Part shown: positions 1 to 7,156 of the stretch, in pieces | Layout of the letters: every line of letters begins with the position of its first letter | Numbering within the stretch: position 1 is the first letter of the stretch | From: Deltaproteobacteria bacterium | Lineage (GTDB): Bacteria > Desulfobacterota > DSM-4660 > Desulfatiglandales > HGW-15 | NCBI GenBank assembly: GCA_016926135.1 | Contig: JAFGPH010000081.1 | Span: 1-11,037 of the forward strand | DNA: 11,037 nucleotides | Reading direction: 5' to 3' | Position numbers and translations under genes: made by a program | Notes under the pieces: model-generated | Told to the model about the DNA's origin: nothing | The model's input: the letters and a program-made list of their open reading frames with translations, nothing else | Database searches by the model: none

Positions 1-1206
1 GGCACTTCCGTAGGGAGCATTGAAAAGATCAGGGACGTGGCCAAGAGGGTACTGGAATACCACAGGGAAGGGAACCGGGTGGTGGTTGTGCTTTCGGCCA
101 TGGCCGGACAGACCGACAGCCTCATTCAACTGGCCAGGAAGATGACCGATGATCCTGAACCCAGGGAACTGGACGTGCTCATGGCCACGGGAGAGCAGGT
201 GAGCGTCGCCCTTTTTGCCATGGCGGTCAGGTCCATGGGGGTTGACGCCCGTTCCCTCCTGGGCTTCCAGGTGGCCATCCACACGGACCGTCTGTATGGA
301 AAGGCCAGAATCCATGAGGTGGACACGGCCCGGATCTATCGAGAACTGGACAAGGGCCGGATCGTGGCTGTGGCCGGGTTTCAGGGCCTGGATGAAAAGG
401 GGAACATCACCACACTGGGACGGGGCGGCTCGGACACCTCGGCGGTTGCCCTTGCTGCCGCCCTCAAGGCCGACGTCTGTGAGATTTTTACCGATGTGAA
501 CGGGGTGTTTACCACCGATCCGAACATATGCCCCAGGGCCAGGAAGATGGATTCCATCTCCTATGACGAAATGCTGGAAATGGCCAGCTTGGGGGCAAAG
601 GTCCTGGAGATCAGGTCTGTGGAGTTCGCCAAGAAGTTCAACGTGCCCATTCACGTGAGATCCACTTTTTCAAGAGAAAGGGGTACCATGGTTATTGCGG
701 AAACAAAGGATATGGAAAAGGTCTTGGTGTCAGGGGTCACCTATAACAAGAACGAGGCCAGGGTCACGATCAAGAACGTCCCGGACAGGCCGGGGATCGC
801 CGCCCGCATCTTTGAACCGATCTTTCAGGGCGGGATCGTGGTGGACATGATCGTCCAGAATACCAGCGAGGAGGGTTTCACCGACCTGACCTTCACGGTC
901 CCGAAGCCCGATTTTCAGAGGACCATGAAGTCGGTGAGCGAGGTGGCCGGAGAGATCGGGGCGGAAAAGGTCCTGGGTGACGAGGAGATCGCCAAGGTAT
1001 CCATCGTGGGTGTGGGCATGAGAAACCATGCAGGAGTAGCCCGAAAGATGTTCGAGGCCCTGGCGAGTGAAAACATCAATATCATGATGATCAGCACTTC
1101 CGAGATCAAGATTTCCTGCGTGGTGGAGGAGAAGTATACGGAATTGGCCGTGCGGGTTCTCCACAAGGTCTTTGGTTTGGAAGATGATCCCGCTCAAGAG
1201 GCCTGA
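1..1206 (+). CDS. lysC: Aspartate kinase (5' end cut off by window edge)
   Basis: Aspartokinase phosphorylates L-aspartate with ATP, the first step to lysine, threonine, methionine and diaminopimelate in the cytoplasm. The reading frame is open from base 1 and begins GTSVGSIEKI, the conserved start of the KFGGTSV nucleotide-binding motif, so only about ten N-terminal residues are missing. The GTG at 37 is therefore not the real start. The amino-acid-kinase domain includes GRGGSDTSA (about 418-444) and TDVNGVFTTDP (about 490-522). From about base 720 to the end there are two ACT-type regulatory repeats (SGVTYNKNEARVTI and VSIVGVGMRNHAGVA), as in monofunctional lysine- or threonine-inhibited enzymes. 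No homoserine dehydrogenase domain follows. The stop overlaps the next gene by 23 bases. Which amino acid inhibits it cannot be read from the sequence. An internal ATG at 688 could give a separate ACT-only subunit, as known for Bacillus and Corynebacterium enzymes. Confidence 0.96.
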   Translation, partial: GTSVGSIEKIRDVAKRVLEYHREGNRVVVVLSAMAGQTDSLIQLARKMTDDPEPRELDVLMATGEQVSVALFAMAVRSMGVDARSLLGFQVAIHTDRLYGKARIHEVDTARIYRELDKGRIVAVAGFQGLDEKGNITTLGRGGSDTSAVALAAALKADVCEIFTDVNGVFTTDPNICPRARKMDSISYDEMLEMASLGAKVLEIRSVEFAKKFNVPIHVRSTFSRERGTMVIAETKDMEKVLVSGVTYNKNEARVTIKNVPDRPGIAARIFEPIFQGGIVVDMIVQNTSEEGFTDLTFTVPKPDFQRTMKSVSEVAGEIGAEKVLGDEEIAKVSIVGVGMRNHAGVARKMFEALASENINIMMISTSEIKISCVVEEKYTELAVRVLHKVFGLEDDPAQEA

Positions 1207-1744
1207 CAAGACAGCCTCCCTGCTCCTGCTGCTCCTGCTCCTTCTGTCCGTATCGGCCTTGAGGGGGCTTCTCTCCGATTGCGGAATCCACAGCCTGCCG
1301 TGCAGGGAGCCGGTCTACGTTGAGGTCCGTGGGGATGTGGCCCGGCCGGGGATTCACGCCTTCTGCAGAGAGCCCTCCCGGAGCGAGGTCATCGCCGCCG
1401 CGGAAGGCTCCGCCATCCTGAAGACCGGTGCGATTTCCTTTCCGGATTCAAGCCTTCCGAACGGCGCCCGGGCGGTGGTCATCAGAGAGGGGGAGACGAC
1501 CCGTTTCATTCAGGGGGAAATGAACGGGTTTTACAAGATGACCCTGGGGATTCCCCTGTCGATCAACCGTGAATCATCGGCAGGCCTTACAGCCCTTCCG
1601 GGCGTGGGAGCGGGACTGGCCGGAGCGATTGTAAGGGAGAGGGAGAGGAGGGGAGGCTTCAAGAGCCTGGAAGAGTTGACCTCCGTCCGGGGCGTCGGCA
1701 AGGGCCTGTTCCGGAGAATCAGGCCCTTTGTGAAGCTTTCTTGA
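1184..1744 (+). CDS. ComEA-like membrane-anchored SLBB/helix-hairpin-helix protein
   Basis: A 186-residue protein with a basic N-terminus, a leucine-run membrane segment (about residues 11-28), a small beta-grasp SLBB-like domain (VYVEVRGDVARPG, about 44-112), and a C-terminal double helix-hairpin-helix (about 134-184). The last part shows ALPGVGAGLAGAIV and LTSVRGVGKGLFRRI. This order matches ComEA-type DNA receptors, which bind double-stranded DNA outside the cytoplasmic membrane during natural transformation. Here no comEC or pilus genes are in view, so DNA uptake is only an inference. Cys33 follows the membrane segment, but Asp at -1 does not fit a lipobox, so I do not call a lipoprotein. 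ATG at 1184 is chosen over an in-frame TTG at 1172. Either start lies inside lysC, suggesting translational coupling. The stop codon overlaps a TTGACA hexamer (1741-1746), for which I see no good -10 partner. Confidence 0.8.
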   Translation: MIPLKRPDKTASLLLLLLLLLSVSALRGLLSDCGIHSLPCREPVYVEVRGDVARPGIHAFCREPSRSEVIAAAEGSAILKTGAISFPDSSLPNGARAVVIREGETTRFIQGEMNGFYKMTLGIPLSINRESSAGLTALPGVGAGLAGAIVRERERRGGFKSLEELTSVRGVGKGLFRRIRPFVKLS

Positions 1745-1796
1745 CAGCTTGAATTTTCTGGGGATTTCTGGTAGGGGATACGTGGAGGGGTAAACC

Positions 1797-4382
1797 ATGA
1801 AAATGGGAAAGGCCATACCTGACTGGTTGATCGGGGCGATCATCACCCTCTTCTTCCTCTTCGTGAGCTTCACAGGCGTCCTGGATTTCATCGAGCCGCT
1901 GGAGATGAAATCCTTCGATTTCAGGGCACGGATCGCCGCCCCTGGGGAGAGAAACCCCGACATTGAGCTGGTGGTCATTACGGACGAGGACCTCTCCGAA
2001 CTGGGGCGGTTTCCCTGGCCCAGATCCGTCATCGCCCAGGCCATCCGCAACCTCGCCCAGGCCGGCGCCAGGGTCGTGGCCCTGAACATCCTGTTCCCGG
2101 AACCCGAGGAGAGCGCCGGCCTGAAAGCCGTTGAGGGCCTGCAGGAGGCCTTCGATGCCTCCGGCCTCGGCGGGCAGGGCCCCGGTCCTGCTTTTTCGGA
2201 AAAGCTGAAACAGGCGGCGAGGGATCTGGACAATGATGCGAAGCTCTCCAGGGCCATCAAGGATGCGGGCAATGTGGTCCTGCCCATTTACTTCGACACC
2301 CTGAGCGCGGGCAGGGACCGGCAGGCGCCCGGGTTCATCGCCGATCATGCCTTCAAGAAGATCAAAGGCGCGAATGAAGAATGGGCTGTGGGCTCCATGG
2401 TCTGGCTGTCGAGGATGAAGCCCCTCCTCCCGGCCTTCGCGGAGGTTGCCTCAGGCATGGGACACATCAACCTCTTTCCGGACCCGGACGGGTACATCCG
2501 TAACCAGATCCACGTGGTGGGTTACCTGAAGGACATCTACTTTCCCTCCTTCCCCATGGCCGTCGTCAGGGCCTTCAAGGGACTCAAGGCCGAGGACATC
2601 ACGGTGGTGCTGGGGCAGGAAGTCCAGCTGAAGGTCAACCCTTCCATGGTTCTGAGGGTTCCCGTGATCGACCCGCAGATGAGGACCCTCGTCAACTGGT
2701 ATCAGGGGCCCGGCGTCGTCTTCCACCACACGCCCTTCATCAAGGTGTTCAAGAACCAGATTCAGGGGGGGCTCTTCAAGGACAAGATCGTCATTGTCGG
2801 CCCGACGGCCCCCGGGATCGGGGACCGTTTTGTGACTCCCATCTCCGGTCAGATGCCCGGTGTGGAGGTGGTGGCCAGTTCGGTAGCCAACATCCTTGAG
2901 CAGCGTTTTTTCTCCAGGCCGGGATGGCTGGCCCTGCTGGAAATGGGCATGCTGGTTCTCTTCGGGCTCTTCATCTCATGGGTGCTGCCCCGTTTGAAAG
3001 CGGGCGCAGGCGCCCTCTCCACGCTGATCCTTTTTGTATCCTACGGGGTGGCCGGGACGATCCTGTTCTTCTCCTACAACGTCTGGCTGAAGATCACCCC
3101 GGCCATGCTGCTTCTGGTCGTGGGATACCTCCTGGTCATATCGAAGCGCTTCTTCGTGACGGAGAAGACCAAGGAGAAGGTGGAGGCCGACTCCGTGGAA
3201 ACCAACAAGATGCTGGGTCTATCCTTCCAGCAGCAGGGGATGCTCGATCTGGCCTTGGAGAAGTTCATGAAGATCCCTCTGGAGGAGGAGGGGGTGAAGG
3301 ACCTTCTCTACAACCTGGGGCTCGATTTTGAAAGGAAGAGGCAGTTCAGCAAGGCCCTCTCCACCTACAGCCGGATTGTCCAGGACGGAAAGAATTTCAA
3401 AGACCTGGATGAAAGGATCCCCAAGCTCAAGGGCGCCGAGGCGACCATGATCTTCGGCGGCCCCTCCACCTCCCACCCGGGGGACATCGGGGCCACCCTG
3501 GCGACCATGGATACCAAACCCACCCTTGGCCGGTATCAGGTGGTGGGCGAACTCGGCAGGGGCGCCATGGGCGTGGTTTACAAGGGGGAAGATCCCAAGA
3601 TCCACAGGACCGTGGCCATCAAGACGGTCCGGCTGTCGGACTTCGACGAGGACATGCTCGATGAGATGAAGGAGCGGTTCTTCAGGGAGGCCGAATCCGC
3701 GGGTCTGCTCACCCACCCGAATATCGTCACCATCTACGACTGCGGAGAAGAACACGATCTTGCTTACATTGCCATGGAATACCTGCTGGGAGAGGATCTG
3801 GAGACCTACACGGAACCAAAGAACCTTCTGCCCTTGCGGGATAGCCTCCTGATCGTGGCCCAGGTTGCGGAGGCGCTGGATTACGCGCACGCCAAAGGCG
3901 TTGTGCACCGCGACATCAAGCCCGCCAACATCATGCGCCTGAGGGAGACCAGGGATGTGAAGGTCACGGACTTCGGCATCGCCCGTATCACCTCCTCATC
4001 CAAGACCAAGACAGGGGTGATCCTGGGGACGCCCTCCTATATGTCCCCCGAGCAGGTGGCCGGCAAGAAGGTGGACGGCCGTTCGGACATCTTTTCGCTG
4101 GGGGTTGTGCTTTTTGAACTGCTGACCGGCCGGAAGCCTTTCCAGGGCGAGGACATGACGTCCCTGATGTATCAGATTGCCAGGGAGCGGCATCTTTCTG
4201 TGGTCTCCGTGAACCCCAAGGTTCCGGCGGTGGTGGAAAAGATCATCGACAAGGCCCTGGAAAAGGAGCCGGAGAAACGGTATCAGAGGGCGGGGCAAAT
4301 GGCCGAACACCTCCGCATGCTCATTTCCAAGATCGATGAGCTGATGGCGAAGAAGAAAGGATCTGCATCCAAGGCGGCTTGA
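1797..4382 (+). CDS. CHASE2-sensor transmembrane serine/threonine protein kinase
   Basis: An 861-residue Hanks-type kinase with an extracytoplasmic sensor. One membrane helix near residues 10-28 is followed by a CHASE2 domain to about 370 (e.g. MKSFDFRARIA, FPWPRSVIAQAI, KIVIVGPTAPGIGDRF). Three close membrane helices follow at about 376-453. A cytoplasmic linker with TPR-like helices (about 472-540) and a Thr-rich stretch leads to the kinase domain (about 580-845). Catalytic elements are intact: the glycine loop GELGRGAMGVVYKG, ATP-anchoring Lys609 (VAIKTV), catalytic Asp706 in HRDIKPAN, metal-binding Asp725 in DFGIA, and the GTPSYMSPEQ activation/P+1 loop. It should therefore be an active kinase that responds to a periplasmic signal of unknown nature. 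A good GGAGGGG ribosome site (about 1784-1790) precedes the ATG. The PP2C phosphatase downstream is the likely antagonist. Substrates are not evident. Confidence 0.93.
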   Translation: MKMGKAIPDWLIGAIITLFFLFVSFTGVLDFIEPLEMKSFDFRARIAAPGERNPDIELVVITDEDLSELGRFPWPRSVIAQAIRNLAQAGARVVALNILFPEPEESAGLKAVEGLQEAFDASGLGGQGPGPAFSEKLKQAARDLDNDAKLSRAIKDAGNVVLPIYFDTLSAGRDRQAPGFIADHAFKKIKGANEEWAVGSMVWLSRMKPLLPAFAEVASGMGHINLFPDPDGYIRNQIHVVGYLKDIYFPSFPMAVVRAFKGLKAEDITVVLGQEVQLKVNPSMVLRVPVIDPQMRTLVNWYQGPGVVFHHTPFIKVFKNQIQGGLFKDKIVIVGPTAPGIGDRFVTPISGQMPGVEVVASSVANILEQRFFSRPGWLALLEMGMLVLFGLFISWVLPRLKAGAGALSTLILFVSYGVAGTILFFSYNVWLKITPAMLLLVVGYLLVISKRFFVTEKTKEKVEADSVETNKMLGLSFQQQGMLDLALEKFMKIPLEEEGVKDLLYNLGLDFERKRQFSKALSTYSRIVQDGKNFKDLDERIPKLKGAEATMIFGGPSTSHPGDIGATLATMDTKPTLGRYQVVGELGRGAMGVVYKGEDPKIHRTVAIKTVRLSDFDEDMLDEMKERFFREAESAGLLTHPNIVTIYDCGEEHDLAYIAMEYLLGEDLETYTEPKNLLPLRDSLLIVAQVAEALDYAHAKGVVHRDIKPANIMRLRETRDVKVTDFGIARITSSSKTKTGVILGTPSYMSPEQVAGKKVDGRSDIFSLGVVLFELLTGRKPFQGEDMTSLMYQIARERHLSVVSVNPKVPAVVEKIIDKALEKEPEKRYQRAGQMAEHLRMLISKIDELMAKKKGSASKAA

Positions 4383-4475
4383 TCTTCCGCCGAGGCTCAG
4401 TACTCCTTTTCATCATCTGGGTGACGTGAGGGTAAAAGGGAGCGCTCTGCGTACTCTACTGCCTCCAGCGACCCG

Positions 4476-4520
4476 TCCTCCGCAGTCCACCCTCCGCAGT
4501 AGCACTGCTACGGAGGATGG
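4476..4520. repeat. Intergenic direct repeat with hairpin between kinase and phosphatase genes
   Basis: CCTCCGCAGT occurs twice (4477-4486 and 4491-4500). The second copy folds with 4504-4516: CAGT pairs with ACTG around an AGC loop, CCTCCG pairs with CGGAGG, and a CTA bulge sits at 4508-4510. The stem extends outward as CCA/TGG (4487-4489 with 4518-4520) after one C-A mismatch. The first copy, as TCCTCCG (4476-4482), could pair with the same right arm (4511-4517), so two hairpins compete. No T-run follows, so it is not a typical intrinsic terminator. The rest of 4383-4604 shows no gene and no promoter I would defend. The element resembles a dispersed intergenic repeat, but I cannot test its copy number. 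Confidence 0.6.
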
Positions 4521-4604
4521 AAGCGGGTGGTGAGTAAGATACGTTGACGTTTATGACGGCATATGCTTAGGCGACCAGAACTGAGGTTTTGGGCGCAGGG
4601 GACC

Positions 4605-5417
4605 ATGAAAGTCAAAGTCACGGGAAAGTCGGATATCGGACTCAAACGAAAGCTCAATGAGGATAGCTACCTCATCGCGCAGGAACTGGGCGTTTACATC
4701 GTCGCCGACGGCATGGGGGGGCATAAGGCCGGCGAAGTGGCGAGCCGTATGGTTGTTGAAACCATGGCCGACTACTGGCGCAAGATGAGGGGCGGCAAGC
4801 CTCCTTCCTTCCTCCATCCCGTCAACAAGGATGTCTCGGACGCGGGAAAGCATCTCATCAATTCCATCGCCCTGACCAACCTCATCATCCATGAGGCCCA
4901 GAAGAAACCCGAGTATCACCGTATGGGATCGACGGTCTCCGTGCTCCTGGAAGAGGAGGACTGCCTCTGGCTGGCCAATGTGGGGGACAGTCCTGTCTAC
5001 CTCTTCGATCAGGGCCGACTGATCCAGATCTCCGAAGAGCATTCGATGGAGGCGGAGAGGAGAAGCATGGGGCTCGGAATGAACGACTCCTTTGGCTCTA
5101 CCAACCCCGTCCTCAAGAACGTCCTCACAAGAGTCCTGGGGCTCAATGAGAGGGTGGAGGTCTACATCAATCCCATTCGTCCTGAGGCCGGCGATCTGAT
5201 CATGATGTGCTCCGACGGGCTCACGAACTATGTTTCCGAGCAGTCCATCAAGACCATCCTGGATGATTTTTCCATATCCAATGAACGCAAGGTGGACGTC
5301 CTCATTGACGAGGCCAATCGAGGCGGAGGAGGCGACAACATTTCCGTGATCCTCCTGGAAGTGCTGGAGGAGGGCAAGTGGCAGAAGTTCAAAAAGAAAT
5401 TCATAAGCAAGGGATAA
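4605..5417 (+). CDS. PP2C-family serine/threonine protein phosphatase
   Basis: A 270-residue stand-alone PPM/PP2C phosphatase with the motifs needed for two-metal catalysis. These are the SDIG...R15..N18-E-D20 start, VADGMGGHKAGE (metal ligands Asp35/Gly36), MGSTVSVLL, VGDSPVYLF, CSDGL (Asp204) and GGGDNIS (Asp244). It is cytoplasmic, with no signal peptide or membrane segment. It ends with a basic Lys-rich tail. Such enzymes remove phosphate from Ser/Thr residues placed by Hanks kinases, often including the kinase itself. The CHASE2 kinase immediately upstream is the natural partner (inference). An in-frame ATG at 4563 would add 14 residues unlike the family. ATG at 4605 is preferred because the protein then begins a few residues before SDIG and has an AGGGGA ribosome site just upstream. 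The 222-bp gap to the kinase gene leaves open whether both share one transcript. Confidence 0.92.
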   Translation: MKVKVTGKSDIGLKRKLNEDSYLIAQELGVYIVADGMGGHKAGEVASRMVVETMADYWRKMRGGKPPSFLHPVNKDVSDAGKHLINSIALTNLIIHEAQKKPEYHRMGSTVSVLLEEEDCLWLANVGDSPVYLFDQGRLIQISEEHSMEAERRSMGLGMNDSFGSTNPVLKNVLTRVLGLNERVEVYINPIRPEAGDLIMMCSDGLTNYVSEQSIKTILDDFSISNERKVDVLIDEANRGGGGDNISVILLEVLEEGKWQKFKKKFISKG

Positions 5418-5514
5418 GATCTATGGGACCCGCATTTCCGGCCCGCACACCCTTTTTCCACCCGGCTCACCGCTTCCCGCCCCCTTTTCCGCGCACCGTG
5501 AGCTGCGGTTCCCG

Positions 5515-6558
5515 ATGATCGTCCTGGGGATAGATACCTCCTGCGACGACACCTCTGCCGCCGTGGTCGCCGGAGGGCAGAGGGTTCTCTCCAGTATCGT
5601 CCACTCCCAGATTGCGCTCCATCATCCCTATGGAGGGGTGGTCCCTGAACTGGCCTCCAGGGAGCACATCCGGGGTGTTGTGCCGGTCGTGAGGGAGGCC
5701 CTTTCGGTTGCGTGTTTGGAACTGAAGGATGTTCAGGGAATTGCGGTGACCATCGGCCCGGGGTTGATCGGGTCTCTCCTGGTGGGCTTGAACTACGCCA
5801 AGGCCTTGGCCTATGTCCGGGGAATCCCCCTTGCGGGGATCAATCATTTGGAGGGACACATCCTCTCCATTTTTCTGGAAGAGACCCATCCGGGGTTTCC
5901 CTTTGTGGCGCTGACCGTCTCCGGAGGCCATACGTCCCTGTACCACGTGCGGGGATGGGGTGAGTATACCCTCATGGGACAGACCCTGGATGATGCGGCG
6001 GGCGAGGCCTTTGACAAGGTGGCAAAGATTCTGGGTCTGGGGTATCCCGGCGGTGCGGCCATCGAGAAGGTTTCCCGGTCCGGAGACAGGATGAAGGTGC
6101 CCTTTCCCAAGGCCTACCTCTCACGAGGCTCCCTGGATTTCAGTTTCAGCGGTCTCAAGACGGCGGTGGCCCTTTACGTGAAGCGGTGGCGGGAAAACCG
6201 GGAGGAAGCCACGGGGGTCGTCACGGCGGACATTGCCGCGTGCTTCCAGGAGGCCGTGGTGGACGTCCTTGTCCAGAAGACGATGGATGCGGCGGAAAGG
6301 GTCGGGACGGGCTCAGTTGTCATCGCCGGAGGAGTAGCGTGTAACGGCGCCCTTCGGGAGGCGATGGTGGAGAGGTCCGCGGCCAAAGGTCTGAAGGTCT
6401 ACTATCCACGGCCGGCCTACTGTACGGACAACGGCGCCATGATTGCCCTGGCCGGGTATCACCGGATCATCCATGGCAGGGAGTCGCCTTTGTCCGTGGA
6501 TGTGAGATCACGGTATCCGGTTGAGGAACTGGATGCTCTCGATGATGATGCCTGCTGA
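5515..6558 (+). CDS. tsaD: tRNA N6-threonylcarbamoyladenosine transferase TsaD
   Basis: TsaD (Kae1/Qri7/YgjD family) transfers the threonylcarbamoyl group from threonylcarbamoyl-AMP to A37 of ANN-decoding tRNAs, working with TsaB and TsaE in bacteria. The 347-residue length is normal. Signature elements are LGIDTSCDDTSAAVV at the N-terminus, GGVVPELASREH, the metal ligands His111 and His115 in NHLEGH, VSGGHTSLY, GEAFDKVAKILGLGYPGG, DFSFSGLKTAV, AGGVACNGALRE, and Asp305 in CTDNGAMIA. All catalytic residues are present. The ATG at 5515 gives the canonical N-terminus, although no strong ribosome site is visible before it. The 97-bp gap upstream (5418-5514) is markedly C-rich and G-poor and codes for nothing I recognise. 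The 3' end overlaps the DUF2062 gene by 26 bases. Confidence 0.97.
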   Translation: MIVLGIDTSCDDTSAAVVAGGQRVLSSIVHSQIALHHPYGGVVPELASREHIRGVVPVVREALSVACLELKDVQGIAVTIGPGLIGSLLVGLNYAKALAYVRGIPLAGINHLEGHILSIFLEETHPGFPFVALTVSGGHTSLYHVRGWGEYTLMGQTLDDAAGEAFDKVAKILGLGYPGGAAIEKVSRSGDRMKVPFPKAYLSRGSLDFSFSGLKTAVALYVKRWRENREEATGVVTADIAACFQEAVVDVLVQKTMDAAERVGTGSVVIAGGVACNGALREAMVERSAAKGLKVYYPRPAYCTDNGAMIALAGYHRIIHGRESPLSVDVRSRYPVEELDALDDDAC

Positions 6559-7156
6559 ACAAGACAACCCCCCAACTCCACCGTCCGTTAAGCCGGGGCC
6601 TTCCCCGCACAAGGGGAATCGATCCGGAAATAGGGGGGGGTCCGGTCTCCGCAGGACGATGAGGTACCTCTACCTGCGGTTCATTCGCCTCAGGGGCGGG
6701 CCCCACGAACTCGCCCTGGGCATGGCCTTCGGTATTTTTACGGGCGCCATGCCGATCATGCCCTTTCAGATCGCCCTGGCCGTGGCCCTGGCCCTGATCT
6801 TCAGGGGAAGCAAGATTGCTGCGGCCCTGGGGACGTGGATCAGCAACCCTGCCAACTGGTATTTCCTTTACTCCTACAGCTACAAGATAGGGGCCTGGGT
6901 CCTCAAGCTGCAGCGGAGCAATGAGATCTTTGCGTCCATCATGGCCTCCGTCAGGCAGGGCGAGGATGCCATGATTATCATCCAGAAAATCGTGGGCGCA
7001 GGGAGTTCCATGGTTGCAGCCTTTCTCGTGGGCGGGCTGATTCTGGGGCTCCTGTTCGGCATACCTTCCTACTTCGTTTTTCTGAAGGTCTTCCAGGCCC
7101 TGGAGAGGTGGCGGGAAAAAAAAGGAGTCCGGCGTTGGCAGCAGCGAGGGGCCTGA
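6533..7156 (+). CDS. DUF2062 family membrane protein
   Basis: A small integral membrane protein of about 207 residues. After a Pro/Gly/Arg-rich, probably cytoplasmic tail (first ~40 residues) comes the DUF2062 hallmark region: a GPHELALGMAFGIFTG segment, then PFQIALAVALALIFRGSK and GTWISNPANWYFLY. A second hydrophobic hairpin lies near the C-terminus (VAAFLVGGLILGLLFGIPSYFVFL in two pieces). The family has no assigned biochemical function, and I do not propose one. The start is uncertain. ATG 6533 follows GAGGA (6523-6527) at a good distance and overlaps tsaD. ATGs at 6542, 6545 and 6548, or ATG 6659 just before the conserved domain, are alternatives. It is sandwiched with overlaps between tsaD and rsmA, so the three are probably co-transcribed. 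Confidence 0.85.
   Translation: MLSMMMPAEQDNPPTPPSVKPGPSPHKGNRSGNRGGSGLRRTMRYLYLRFIRLRGGPHELALGMAFGIFTGAMPIMPFQIALAVALALIFRGSKIAAALGTWISNPANWYFLYSYSYKIGAWVLKLQRSNEIFASIMASVRQGEDAMIIIQKIVGAGSSMVAAFLVGGLILGLLFGIPSYFVFLKVFQALERWREKKGVRRWQQRGA
7121..7137 (+). promoter_or_regulatory. Ribosome binding site that selects a TTG start for rsmA
   Basis: AAAGGAG (7121-7127) sits 7 bases before the TTG at 7135-7137, in frame with rsmA. The other candidate, GTG at 7108, has a purine run (GGAG, 7102-7105) only 2 bases away. The TTG is therefore the better-supported start. Confidence 0.6.

Noticed and set aside
37..39. GTG at 37 as the lysC start
   Set aside because: The in-frame upstream residues GTSVGSIEKIRD are conserved aspartokinase sequence, so the gene begins before the window.
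1217..1248. CTCCTGCTG-rich stretch as a non-coding repeat
   Set aside because: It encodes the leucine run of the ComEA-like protein's membrane anchor, so codon repetition explains it.
1574..2348. Two long minus-strand open frames opposite the ComEA-like and kinase genes
   Set aside because: They overlap each other in different frames and both lie opposite well-supported coding sequence, with no domain motifs.
3219..3908. A 229-codon minus-strand frame opposite the kinase domain
   Set aside because: It is antisense to the conserved kinase motifs and is His/Val/Gly-rich, typical of a shadow.
4563..4604. ATG at 4563 as the phosphatase start
   Set aside because: The added 14 residues do not resemble the PP2C family, while ATG 4605 has a nearby ribosome site and gives the usual short lead into the SDIG motif.
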